Source of the DNA: Anammoximicrobium sp964645045
GTDB taxonomy: Bacteria; Planctomycetota; Planctomycetia; Pirellulales; Pirellulaceae
Reading direction: 5' to 3'
Assembly (NCBI GenBank): GCA_964645045.1
Contig: CAZXYZ010000057.1
Location: 3,731-67,730 of the forward strand
DNA: 64,000 bases
In this document: in pieces, positions 36,701-43,954 of the stretch
Numbering within the stretch: the stretch's first letter is position 1
Layout of the letters: each line of letters starts with the position of its first letter
The notes under the pieces: model-generated
What the model was told of the DNA's origin: nothing
Database searches by the model: none
Seen by the model: only the letters and a program-made list of their open reading frames with translations
Position numbers and translations under genes: made by a program

Positions 36701-37449
36701 ACTTGTCCGAGCGGTATCGCGGCACGCGGCTCTCGTACAAGGACCTGCAGAGCCAGCCGCGGCGGTTCATCAACAGCCCGATGTGGTCGGGACTGGTCAC
36801 CGACGGCCGGGCTTATTCGGCCTTTACGTACAATGTCGAATGCCTGGTGCCCTGGCGGACCTTGACCGGCCGTCAGCATTTCTACCTGGACCATCCGCTG
36901 TACTTGCAGTTCGGCGAGCATCTGCCGACCTACAAGCCCAAGCCGTCGGCCATGCAATACGCGGACTTGAAGTTCAGCACCGAAGTCGGGCCCACGCTGA
37001 TGCTGAATTACCTGACGCCCCACGGCAAATGGCACATCCACAGCACCTATGGCGACAACGAGCGGATGACGACCCTGTCGCGCGGCTGCGAACCGCTGTG
37101 GATGAGCGACCGAGACGCGGCGGAGATCGGCATCCAGGACAACGACTGGGTCGAGGTCCACAACGACAACGGCGTGGTGGTGACGCGGGCCGCGGTCAGC
37201 GCCCGCATTCCGCGCGGCATCTGCATTCAGTACCACTCGCCCGAGCGGACGTATTCGGTGCCCAAGTCGCCGCTCCGCAAGTTCCGCCGCGCCGGCGGGC
37301 ACAACAGCCTGACGCGGACGCGGCTGAAACCGAACCTGATGGCCGGCGGTTACGGACAGTTCACTTTCCACTTCAATTACTGGGGACCGATCGGCTGCAA
37401 TCGGGACACGCACATCCTGGTCCGCAAGCTGCCGGAGTTGGTGTGGTGA
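33757..37449 (+). CDS. narG: Respiratory nitrate reductase alpha subunit
   Basis: 1,230 residues, close to E. coli NarG (1,247), and alignable from the start (RWQHDKVVRSTHGVNCTGGC). The FS0 cluster ligands are His39, Cys43, Cys47 and Cys82, and the molybdenum ligand is Asp212 in YDWYCDLPSASP; all match E. coli positions with an offset of ten. No Tat signal is present, so it is the cytoplasm-facing quinol-linked enzyme reducing nitrate to nitrite with a bis-MGD cofactor. Later landmarks such as GAGINHWYHANLMYRAG, LPAATWYEKADLN and NNDWVEVHND-like segments are present. Residues about 335-352 are an in-frame insertion absent from E. coli, caused by a palindromic element with a 10-bp direct repeat. 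A weak AGAAAG precedes the ATG. Confidence 0.97.
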   Translation: MSARDAITWIKDEANPSLRGWEEFYRNRWQHDKVVRSTHGVNCTGGCSWMIHVKDGLVTWEMQGLDYPPLDPTLPPYEPRGCQRGISYSWYLYSPLRVKYPYIRGALLDLWKKARAEHDDPVAAWKSLVGDPAKRQRWHQARGKGGLRRADWDTVLEIIAASQVHTIQAHGPDRIIGFSPIPAMSMISYASGSRMLQLMGGVGLSFYDWYCDLPSASPETWGEQTDVQESADWYNAKLLAVTGSNLNMTRTPDCHFAAEARHNGTKMWVFAPDFNQVAKYADDWVAINAGQDGAWWMAVNHVLLKEFHHEQQVPYFIDYTKKFTDAPYLVELVPDHVAASLRDAQPVSERPDHVGYRPGQMLRANRLAKYAQEENGDWKFLMWDEASQGPKMPLGSSGFRWGKPGKWNLELKDGVDGSPIDPALTFLPGHDAIVSVSLDNFADGGTVQRSVPVKRMTLADGTTVTVTTVYDLLMAQYGVPRGFGEGYPADYNDADAPYTPAWSEKYTGMGRETLIRFAREWAVTAEKTNGKCTIIIGAGINHWYHANLMYRAGIHALMFCGCIGVNGGGLAHYVGQEKLAPQEPWSAIAMGRDWHPASRLQNAPSFHYVHTDQWRYEKDFTDYHTVPQTPDGQPVVGGHTMDHQVRAVRNGWLPFYPQFQKNSLDLVREAEAAGAKTDEAVVQYVVEQLKSRQLRFSVEDPDAPENWPRVWFIWRGNALMASAKGHEYFLKHYLGTHTNAIAEDLAGDSVQDVVWHEQAPLGKLDLVVDLNFRMDTSALYSDIVLPAATWYEKADLNSTDMHSYIHPLSAAVPPCWESKSDWQIFKAITKRFSELAARHFPEPVRDIIATPLAHDSAAEIAQPQMLDWIDGQVEAIPGKTMPGLKIVTRDYKNLGNQYTAFGPLARDNGLGAHGTSYAIKDEYEAALRERPAVTVAGQRLLSLAEDEQVCEAILRFATVTNGELAHRSYQNMEKKVGLPLTHLSERYRGTRLSYKDLQSQPRRFINSPMWSGLVTDGRAYSAFTYNVECLVPWRTLTGRQHFYLDHPLYLQFGEHLPTYKPKPSAMQYADLKFSTEVGPTLMLNYLTPHGKWHIHSTYGDNERMTTLSRGCEPLWMSDRDAAEIGIQDNDWVEVHNDNGVVVTRAAVSARIPRGICIQYHSPERTYSVPKSPLRKFRRAGGHNSLTRTRLKPNLMAGGYGQFTFHFNYWGPIGCNRDTHILVRKLPELVW
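34759..34819. mobile_element. Small palindromic insertion inside narG
   Basis: GACCACGTGG occurs at 34759-34768 and again at 34810-34819, exactly 51 bases apart. Between them lie two hairpins in opposite orientation: GCGTCTC-TCC-GAGACGC (34771-34787) and CCGGTCTC-GGA-GAGACCGG (34792-34810). The 51-bp gain equals 17 codons and keeps narG in frame. Confidence 0.8.
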
Positions 37450-37469
37450 GGTACGTCAGGCTTTCCTTG

Positions 37470-37684
37470 TAGCCGCGTTCGCCAGAACGCGGGATGAATG
37501 AGGGGGATGCCCGCGTTCTGGCGAACGCGGCTACGATGACAGGCTTTCCTTGTAGCCGCGTTCGCCAGAACGCGGGATGAATGAGGGGGGATGCCCGCGT
37601 TCTGGCGAACGCGGCTACGATGACGCCCGCGTTCTGGCGAACGCGGCTACGATGACGCCCGCGTTCTGGTGAACGCGGCTACGA
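37470..37684. repeat. REP family A cluster between narG and narH
   Basis: Six CGCGTTC-GCCA-GAACGCG palindromes in both orientations; the last has a TGGT loop variant. Short copies of GTCAGGCTTTCC-type sequence are interleaved near 37455 and 37543. No gene is supported in 37450-37734. Confidence 0.9.
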
Positions 37685-37693
37685 CGGGTTCAC

Positions 37694-37720
37694 AGCGTCA
37701 GGCTGGAAAGCCTGACCTAC
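37694..37720. repeat. REP-B type hairpin before narH
   Basis: GTCAGGCT-GGAA-AGCCTGAC forms an 8-bp stem. It resembles the GGA/TCC-loop hairpins found within narG, narJ and actB and ends just before the narH ribosome binding site. Confidence 0.7.
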
Positions 37721-37734
37721 TGAGGAGTTCAACG

Positions 37735-39222
37735 GTGGACGTTCGAGCACAAGTCTCCATGGTGTTTCATCTCGACAAGTGCATCGGTTGCCATACGTGC
37801 AGCATTGCCTGCAAGAACGTGTGGACCGACCGCAAGGGCACGGAATACATGTGGTGGAATAACGTCGAGACCAAACCCGGCACCGGTTTCCCGACGGCTT
37901 GGGAAGACCAGGAGAAGTATCAGGGCGGCTGGGAGGTGAACGGAAAACTGCAGTTGAAGTCGACCGGCAAAGCCAAGGTGATCTTCAATACGTTCCACCA
38001 CCCGCACATGCCCAGCCTGGACGATTACTACGAACCGTGGACCTACAGCTACGGTGACCTGTTCAACTCGCCGGAGGGTCCGGACCAACCCGTCGCCCGT
38101 CCGATCTCGAAGATCACCGGCGAACCGATCGACATCGAGGCGGGGCCGAACTGGGACGACGACCTGGGCGGATCGCCGGTCTACGCCGCGAACGATCCCA
38201 ACCTGGACGCCCTGACGCCCGAACAGCGGGAGCAGTTGTTCGCCGTCGAGCGGCTGGTGTTTTTCTACTTCCCACGGATCTGCAACCACTGCTTGAATCC
38301 GGCCTGCGTGGCGGCCTGCCCCTCCGGGGCGCTGTACAAGCGGGGCGAAGACGGGATTGTGCTGCTGGACCAGAAGCGTTGCCGGGCCTGGCGGGCTTGC
38401 GTGGCGGCCTGTCCCTACAAGAAGACGTTTTACAACTGGTCGACGGGCAAGTCGGAGAAGTGCATTCTGTGCTTTCCCCGCGTGGAGACGGGCCAGGCCC
38501 CGGCCTGCTTCCACAGTTGCGTCGGCCGGATCCGCTACCTGGGCGTGCTGTTGTACGACGCCGAACGGATCGAGGAAGTGGCCCGCACGCCGGACGAAGG
38601 ACTGATCGAGGCCCAGCGGTCGCTGATCCTGGACCCGCACGATCCCGAGGTGATCGCCGCGGCGCGGAAGAATGGGATGCCCGAGTCCACGATCGAGGCG
38701 GCGCAGAAATCGCCGATCTATCAGTTCGTCAAAGTGTGGAAGATCGCCCTGCCGCCGCACTTGGAGTTCCGCACGCTCCCGATGCTGTTCTACGTGCCGC
38801 CCATGTCGCCGGTGATGTCCAACCGCCAAGGCGTTGTGCTGGAACATAATTCCGACAACTTGTTCCACGACATTGACCAGTCCCGCGTGCCGCTGAAGTT
38901 CCTGGCCAAGATGTTCGGCGTGGGCAGCGAGTCCAAACTGCGGTACGCGTTGTGCAAGCAGAAGGCCGTCCGCTGGTATCGCCGGGCGCTGACCGTGGGC
39001 GACGTCGACCTGGAGACGGCCCGGCGGATGTTGCGCGAGGCGGAATGCACGGAAGAGGAGGCCGAGGCGATTTACCGGCTGACCTCGCTGTGTACGTTCG
39101 ACGACCGGTTCGTTATTCCGGCCGCCCATCGCGAGCAGGCGATGGAGCTGCTGGTCGATCCAATGGAACGTCGCCAGGCGACCGGCTTTGGGTTCCTGGA
39201 GGCGCCGCAGCGAGGATTATGA
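37735..39222 (+). CDS. narH: Respiratory nitrate reductase beta subunit (Fe-S)
   Basis: 495 residues from GTG 37735, which has AGGAG seven bases upstream. The frame is open back to 37669, but those codons are REP sequence; with the GTG start the first cluster cysteines fall at 16, 19, 22 and 26 as in E. coli NarH. Further cluster motifs are CNHCLNPACVAACPSG, CRAWRACVAAC and CILCFP...CFHSC. The Trp within CRAWRAC replaces a cysteine, which marks the 3Fe-4S site, so three 4Fe-4S and one 3Fe-4S clusters are expected. It passes electrons from NarI hemes to NarG at the cytoplasmic face. The stop overlaps the narJ start (ATGA). Confidence 0.97.
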   Translation: MDVRAQVSMVFHLDKCIGCHTCSIACKNVWTDRKGTEYMWWNNVETKPGTGFPTAWEDQEKYQGGWEVNGKLQLKSTGKAKVIFNTFHHPHMPSLDDYYEPWTYSYGDLFNSPEGPDQPVARPISKITGEPIDIEAGPNWDDDLGGSPVYAANDPNLDALTPEQREQLFAVERLVFFYFPRICNHCLNPACVAACPSGALYKRGEDGIVLLDQKRCRAWRACVAACPYKKTFYNWSTGKSEKCILCFPRVETGQAPACFHSCVGRIRYLGVLLYDAERIEEVARTPDEGLIEAQRSLILDPHDPEVIAAARKNGMPESTIEAAQKSPIYQFVKVWKIALPPHLEFRTLPMLFYVPPMSPVMSNRQGVVLEHNSDNLFHDIDQSRVPLKFLAKMFGVGSESKLRYALCKQKAVRWYRRALTVGDVDLETARRMLREAECTEEEAEAIYRLTSLCTFDDRFVIPAAHREQAMELLVDPMERRQATGFGFLEAPQRGL

Positions 39223-39908
39223 TGATGAGTTCACCGTGGCGGCAAGCTTCCAGCTTGCCAATATCATCCGACCCATCGGTCCCATCCGACGCATCCGTCT
39301 TGCCCGACAAGCTGGAAGCTTGTCGCCACGAGGCGGGCGGCGCGTTGGCCTATGCCCTGGCGTATCCGGGCGACTGCTTCGAGGAGCGGCTGGAGGAAGC
39401 GCTGGCGGTGATCCGGCGCGACGCGCCGGCGGCGGCCGAACCGCTGGCGGCATTCCGCGACGCGATGTTGCCGCTGTCGCCCGAAGCGCGCGAAGAACTG
39501 TACACGCGAACCTTCGACATCAATCCCGTCTGTTCGCTGGAGATCGGCTGGCAACTGTTCGGCGAGGAGTACCACCGCGGCGCGCTGTTGGTGCGGTTGC
39601 GCGGGGAACTTCGCCGGCACGGCATCGAGGAGTCCACCGAGTTGCCCGATCATCTGACGCACGTGCTGTCGTTGCTGGACCGCATGGACAGCGGCGAGGC
39701 GCAGTCGTTCGCCGAATGCTGCGTGATCCCGGCTCTGGACAAGATGCTGGTGGCGTTCGAGGAACAAGAGAATCCGTACGGTGACGTGCTGCTGGCCGTG
39801 GGCCTGTTCTTGAAACAACGATTCGTATCCGCTTCGACCCTCACCCCCAGCCCCTCGCCCCGAAGTGCCGGGTCCAGAGGGGAAAATGCTGCAGGAGATC
39901 CATCATGA
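39219..39908 (+). CDS. narJ: Nitrate reductase assembly chaperone, with repeat-derived ends
   Basis: 229 residues from ATG 39219 (two more ATGs follow at once; the third is best spaced from GAGG). The core, HEAGGALAYALAYPGDCFEERLEEAL through LYTRTFDINPVCSLEIGWQLFGEEYHRG and YGDVLLAVGLFLKQ, matches the NarJ/TorD-type molybdoenzyme chaperone, which helps insert the cofactor into NarG. About 35 N-terminal residues (WRQASSLPIS to DKLEACRH) are translated from a pair of REP-B hairpins, and the tail LTPSPSPRSAGSRG looks like another planctomycete interspersed repeat. Translation is coupled on both sides by ATGA overlaps with narH and narI. Function is probably kept because the helical core is intact. 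Confidence 0.9.
   Translation: MMMSSPWRQASSLPISSDPSVPSDASVLPDKLEACRHEAGGALAYALAYPGDCFEERLEEALAVIRRDAPAAAEPLAAFRDAMLPLSPEAREELYTRTFDINPVCSLEIGWQLFGEEYHRGALLVRLRGELRRHGIEESTELPDHLTHVLSLLDRMDSGEAQSFAECCVIPALDKMLVAFEEQENPYGDVLLAVGLFLKQRFVSASTLTPSPSPRSAGSRGENAAGDPS
39236..39329. repeat. REP-B hairpin pair inside the narJ coding sequence
   Basis: GGCAAGCT-TCC-AGCTTGCC (39241-39259) and GACAAGCT-GGA-AGCTTGTC (39306-39324) face each other, with outer arms GTGGCG and CGCCAC. The spacer has short GACCCATCGGTCCCATCCG-like repeats. The whole unit is read in frame as the NarJ N-terminus. Confidence 0.85.
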
Positions 39909-40606
39909 GCGGCATCCTACCTGATCTGGGAGCCCTGCTGTTTGCGGTGCTGCCTTACGTGGCGCTGTTCACGTTCCTGCTGGTGACGATCCAGCGGTAC
40001 CGTTCCCAGGCCTTTACCTACTCCAGCCTTTCCTCGCAGTTCCTGGAGAACAAGCAGCATTTCTGGGCGTTGGTGCCGTTCCATTACGGGATCATCATCC
40101 TGCTGTTCGGCCATTTTGTCGGGCTGCTCATTCCCCGTGCCGTATTGGTGTGGAACAGCCATCCGTTGCGGTTGTACGTCTTGGAAGTCACTGCCCTGGC
40201 GTTCGGCGTGCTGACGCTGGTGGGGCTTTTGAGTCTGGTCGTCCGCCGCATGCAAGCGCACAAGGTGCGTGTGACGACCAGCGTGGCGGATTGGGCCGTT
40301 TACGTATTGCTGCTGGTGCAAGTGGCCAGCGGAATCACGGTGGCCGTTCTGTATCCGTGGGGCACGTCGTGGTACGCGGCGGCGGCGGCCCCGTACCTGC
40401 AGTCGATTTTCCTGTTGCGGCCGGACATCAGCTACGTGGCGGGCTTGCCGCTGCTGGTCCAGCTGCACATCGTCAACGCGTTCGTGATTATCACCCTGTT
40501 TCCCTTTACGCGACTGGTTCACATTCTCGTCGTTCCTAACCCGTACCTGTGGCGCAAGCCGCAGGTGGTGCGCTGGTACAGCAGGGGCTCGGCAAAACTC
40601 CCGTAG
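39905..40606 (+). CDS. narI: Respiratory nitrate reductase gamma subunit (cytochrome b)
   Basis: 233 residues with five predicted membrane helices, as expected for NarI. His residues in FHYGIIILLFGHFVG and in LHIVNAFVIITLFPFTRLVH sit at the two heme b positions known for E. coli NarI, so it should oxidise quinol on the periplasmic side and feed NarH. The start overlaps the narJ stop. The TAG stop lies within the first bases of a REP palindrome (GTAGCCGAATTC), so the C-terminus has been set by that repeat. The end (RKPQVVRWYSRGSAKLP) is otherwise ordinary. Confidence 0.95.
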   Translation: MSGILPDLGALLFAVLPYVALFTFLLVTIQRYRSQAFTYSSLSSQFLENKQHFWALVPFHYGIIILLFGHFVGLLIPRAVLVWNSHPLRLYVLEVTALAFGVLTLVGLLSLVVRRMQAHKVRVTTSVADWAVYVLLLVQVASGITVAVLYPWGTSWYAAAAAPYLQSIFLLRPDISYVAGLPLLVQLHIVNAFVIITLFPFTRLVHILVVPNPYLWRKPQVVRWYSRGSAKLP

Positions 40607-40627
40607 CCGAATTCGCCAGAATTCGGG
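40603..40627. repeat. REP family A, CGAATTC stem variant
   Basis: CGAATTC-GCCA-GAATTCG directly after and overlapping the narI stop codon. Both stem arms differ from the common form in step, and the loop is unchanged. Confidence 0.85.
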
Positions 40628-40711
40628 TGGCGTCGCACGATCGCGGAACTCTCACGAGTTCAACGCCATGGCGGCCCGGGAACGACTGAAAGCGGTAAGT
40701 GACGGAAAGAC

Positions 40712-42337
40712 ATGCACGGGGAATTGACCTTACAAGACCGGCGGCGGGGATGGTGGATCCTCGCCATGAACACGTCCGCATTCACGGTCTGTTTCATGGC
40801 CTGGATGCTGAACGGCGTGTTGATCACCTATCTGGTGGACAACGGCGTGCATCGCTGGGATCCGGCGCAGATGGGCTGGTTGATCGGCATCCCGGTACTC
40901 AGCGGCGCGCTGTTCCGTTTGCCCGCGGGATTGGCGACGGACAAGTGGGGCGGTCGGGTCGTGTTCACGGTGCTGTTGGCGATTTCCGCCGTGACCATGT
41001 ATCTGGTATCGTGGTGCGACAGCTACTGGGAGTTCTTCTTCGCCGGCTTGGGGTTCGGGCTGTGCGGAACCAGTTTCGCCATCGGCATCGCCTACACGTC
41101 AGTCTGGTTTCCCAAGGAACGTCAGGGACTGGCCTTGGGGATCTTCGGCGCCGGCAACGCGGGGGCGGCGTTGACCAGTTTCGGGGCCCCGTGGGTCCTC
41201 CGCTGGCTGACCGACGGCGGTGAAAACTTGGATGCCTGGCGGAACCTGCCCAAGCTGTACGCCGCGATCCTGCTGGTGACGGCAATTCTGTTTGCCTTGA
41301 CAACACGCAACCGTCTGCCCGCGGGCAGCGCCCAGAAGACCATGCTCCAACGGCTGGAGCCGCTGAAATACGTTCGCGTGTGGCGTTTCGGTTTGTACTA
41401 CTTCTTTGTGTTTGGCGGATTTGTGGGACTGGCCCAGTGGCTGGTGCCCTATTACGTCAATGCCTACGGCACGACCGTGGCCCTGGCCGGAGCATTGGCC
41501 GCTTGCAACAGTTTGCCCTCGGGCGTGATCCGTGCGTTAGGCGGTTGGATGTCGGATCACTGGGGCGCGCGGACGGTGATGTACTGGGTGTTCGGCCTGT
41601 CGCTGGTCTGCTGCCTGGCGCTGGCGGTTCCGCAGATGGACATTCACGCTCCGGGCAGCGGGATTACGGCTCGCTTTGCCGGAACGGTTGAACAAGTGAC
41701 GGATACGGGAATCGTGGTCAATTCGCCGAAAACCGGACCGACGTCGTACCCGCTGGACCGCAAGGCTGGCGAACTGGTGACAACCGAAGAGCGGAACTCG
41801 GGCCTGCTGGTCTGGCCGCGTTCCCAGGCGTGGCAGGAAACGGTCGTCCAGCCGGGCGACAAGGTGGCCAAGAAGCAACTGCTGGCGCGGGGCGTCACGC
41901 ACATCTTTTTCCAGGCCAATATCTGGATCTTCACCGTTCTGAGCCTGTTGCTCGGGGCCGTCATGGGCATCGGCAAAGCGGCCGTGTACAAGCACATTCC
42001 CGATTACTTCCCGCACGATGTGGGCGTCGTGGGCGGCATCGTCGGCGTCCTGGGCGGCCTGGGCGGGTTCGTCTGCCCGGTGATCTTCGGCTACCTGCTG
42101 AAAGCGACCGGCTTGTGGACGAGTTGCTGGATGTTTTTCTTCGTGCTGATCGCCGTCTGCCTGGTGTGGATGCACGTCGTGGTCCGGCGCATGTTGCACC
42201 AGAAAGCTCCGCACCTGATGCACCAGATGGAAACCATGCATCCCTCACGGGGCGGAGGCCGGCTGAGCGAATCGCCGTCCGGCGAAGGAATCGCCGCCCT
42301 AGTGCCGGTGGCGGTCGAGGAGGCGCAGCAACGATGA
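40712..42337 (+). CDS. narK: NarK-type nitrate/nitrite transporter with inserted extra-membrane domain
   Basis: 541 residues, major facilitator superfamily, NNP (NarK) type: GWLIGIPVLSGALFRLPAGL, FGLCGTSFAIGIAYTSVWFP and GIFGAGNAGAALTSFGAP carry the nitrate signature region. Compared with an ordinary NarK, about 90 residues are inserted between the helix ending near 308 and the helix starting near 400. The insert reads GTVEQVTDTGIVVNS ... ETVVQPGDKVAKKQLLARG, and its end resembles a lipoyl/biotinyl-like or HlyD hairpin edge. It likely imports nitrate, with proton symport or nitrite exchange. Its stop overlaps the next transporter's start (ATGA), and tandem narK genes are common in nar operons. 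Confidence 0.9.
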   Translation: MHGELTLQDRRRGWWILAMNTSAFTVCFMAWMLNGVLITYLVDNGVHRWDPAQMGWLIGIPVLSGALFRLPAGLATDKWGGRVVFTVLLAISAVTMYLVSWCDSYWEFFFAGLGFGLCGTSFAIGIAYTSVWFPKERQGLALGIFGAGNAGAALTSFGAPWVLRWLTDGGENLDAWRNLPKLYAAILLVTAILFALTTRNRLPAGSAQKTMLQRLEPLKYVRVWRFGLYYFFVFGGFVGLAQWLVPYYVNAYGTTVALAGALAACNSLPSGVIRALGGWMSDHWGARTVMYWVFGLSLVCCLALAVPQMDIHAPGSGITARFAGTVEQVTDTGIVVNSPKTGPTSYPLDRKAGELVTTEERNSGLLVWPRSQAWQETVVQPGDKVAKKQLLARGVTHIFFQANIWIFTVLSLLLGAVMGIGKAAVYKHIPDYFPHDVGVVGGIVGVLGGLGGFVCPVIFGYLLKATGLWTSCWMFFFVLIAVCLVWMHVVVRRMLHQKAPHLMHQMETMHPSRGGGRLSESPSGEGIAALVPVAVEEAQQR

Positions 42338-43947
42338 CCAAGTTGGAACGATGGGATGTAGACGAGGCGGCGTTCTGGAACGTCACGGGCAAGCGGATCG
42401 CGTACCGCAACCTGTGGACGTCGATCCCGAACCTGCTGTGCGGCTTTGCCGTGTGGATGTTGTGGAGCACGATCATCGTCCGCATCCAGACGCTGAACGA
42501 CGCCAATCCCGAGTTTTTCGCGTTCACCGGGCCTGACGGCCAGCCGTTGCGCGGCAATGATTATCGGGCCCTCTTGTACCTGCTGCCCGCCGTCGCAGGC
42601 CTCGCCGGGGCAACCTTGCGGATTCCCAATTCGTTCATGGTGGCGATTTCAGGCGGCCGGAACGTCAAGGCGTTGACGACGCTGCTGCTGATCCTGCCGG
42701 CGCTGGGGATCGGCATCGGTTTGCAGAATCCACAGACGTCCTTCAACACGTTCCTCGTGTTGGCGGCCCTGTCCGGCGTCGGCGGCGGGGCGTTCGCCTC
42801 GTCGATGTCCAATATCAGCTTCTTCTTCCCCAAGCGGATCCAGGGATTGGCGTTGGGGCTGAACGCCGGTCTGGGCAACTTGGGCGTCAGCGTGATGCAG
42901 TTCATGGTGCCCTATGTGATCGGCGTCGGTCTCTTCGGGCCGCTGGGCGGCGAGCCTTATACGGGCACCGCGGGTCCCGTTTGGATTCAGAACGCGGGCT
43001 TGGTTTGGGTGCCGATCCTGGGCACGTGTGCGCTGCTGGCCTGGCTGCTGATGAACAATTTGCCGATGCACGCCTGCGGATCGTTTCCGGTGGCGGCCGC
43101 CAAGTACCTGTGGCTGGAACTGCTGGGCTTTGCCGGCGCCGCCGCGGGCATCGTGCTGATGATGAAGCTGCCGCTGCCCGATTTGGTCAAGATCTTCATC
43201 GTCATGCTGGTGGCCGTGGCCGTGACGCTGCTGCTGATGCGGTTCGCGACGCCGTCGGCCATCCGCGGCAACCTGGTCAAGCAGTTCGCCGTGTTCCGCA
43301 ACAAGCACAATTGGATCATGACCTGGCTGTACACGATGACCTTCGGCTCGTTCATCGGCTACTCGGCCGCGTTCCCGAAACTGATCTCCGATGTGTTCGG
43401 TTACGTGCGCGTGGACGCCAACGGTGTCTTGCTGGCCGAGCCGCAGAAGCTGGCCGACGCTCCCAACGCGTTGACTTACGCTTTTCTGGGCGCGCTGGTC
43501 GGTTCCCTGGTGCGGCCCGTCGGCGGCTGGCTCAGCGACCGCTTCGGCGGCGCCCGCGTTACGCACTGGGACACGTGGGCCATGATCGCCTCGGCGATCG
43601 GCGTGGCCTGGTGCGTCATGAAAGCCCGCTTTTCGCCCGAGCCCGGAACCTGGTTCCTGCCCTTCCTGCTGCTGTTCCTCCTGCTGTTTGTCACGACGGG
43701 CATCGGCAACGGTTCGACGTTCCGCATGATCCCGATCATTTTTCCCAAGGAACAGGCCGGCCCGGTGCTCGGTTGGACTTCGGCGATCGCCGCTTACGGA
43801 GCGTTCCTGATCCCGACGATTTTCGCCACGCAGATTAAAGCGGGGACCCCGGAGTACGCGTTGTACGGGTTTGTCGTCTACTACCTGAGCTGCCTGGTGG
43901 TCAACTGGTGGTACTACGCGCGCCGCGGCGCGGAAATTGCCTGCTGA
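42334..43947 (+). CDS. narK: Second NarK-type nitrate/nitrite transporter
   Basis: 537 residues from ATG 42334, which overlaps the previous stop; the frame extends further upstream but only through the preceding gene. Twelve-helix MFS protein of the NNP family, with PNSFMVAISGGRNVK, GVGGGAFASSMSNISFFFPKR, GLNAGLGNLGVSVMQF and GNGSTFRMIPIIFP motifs close to E. coli NarK/NarU signatures. It has an N-terminal cytoplasmic extension (WDVDEAAFWNVTGKRIAYRNL) also seen in E. coli NarK-like proteins. The likely role is nitrite export or nitrate/nitrite antiport, complementing the first transporter. Together they match the K1-K2 arrangement of other nitrate respirers. Confidence 0.92.
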   Translation: MTKLERWDVDEAAFWNVTGKRIAYRNLWTSIPNLLCGFAVWMLWSTIIVRIQTLNDANPEFFAFTGPDGQPLRGNDYRALLYLLPAVAGLAGATLRIPNSFMVAISGGRNVKALTTLLLILPALGIGIGLQNPQTSFNTFLVLAALSGVGGGAFASSMSNISFFFPKRIQGLALGLNAGLGNLGVSVMQFMVPYVIGVGLFGPLGGEPYTGTAGPVWIQNAGLVWVPILGTCALLAWLLMNNLPMHACGSFPVAAAKYLWLELLGFAGAAAGIVLMMKLPLPDLVKIFIVMLVAVAVTLLLMRFATPSAIRGNLVKQFAVFRNKHNWIMTWLYTMTFGSFIGYSAAFPKLISDVFGYVRVDANGVLLAEPQKLADAPNALTYAFLGALVGSLVRPVGGWLSDRFGGARVTHWDTWAMIASAIGVAWCVMKARFSPEPGTWFLPFLLLFLLLFVTTGIGNGSTFRMIPIIFPKEQAGPVLGWTSAIAAYGAFLIPTIFATQIKAGTPEYALYGFVVYYLSCLVVNWWYYARRGAEIAC

Positions 43948-43954
43948 GGAAACA

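Noticed and set aside
33604..37413. Long minus-strand open frames over the cytochrome c and narG region
   Set aside because: Antisense shadows of narG, whose sense frame matches E. coli NarG along its full length.
32334..37449. Nitrite oxidoreductase (Nxr) rather than nitrate reductase
   Set aside because: NarG lacks a Tat signal and matches the cytoplasmic E. coli enzyme residue by residue; a canonical narI and narJ follow.
37669..37734. N-terminal extension of NarH
   Set aside because: It is REP sequence; a better GTG start with AGGAG lies at 37735.
41830..42333. N-terminal extension of the second NarK
   Set aside because: It overlaps the first NarK in another frame; the ATG at 42334 in the ATGA overlap is the natural start.
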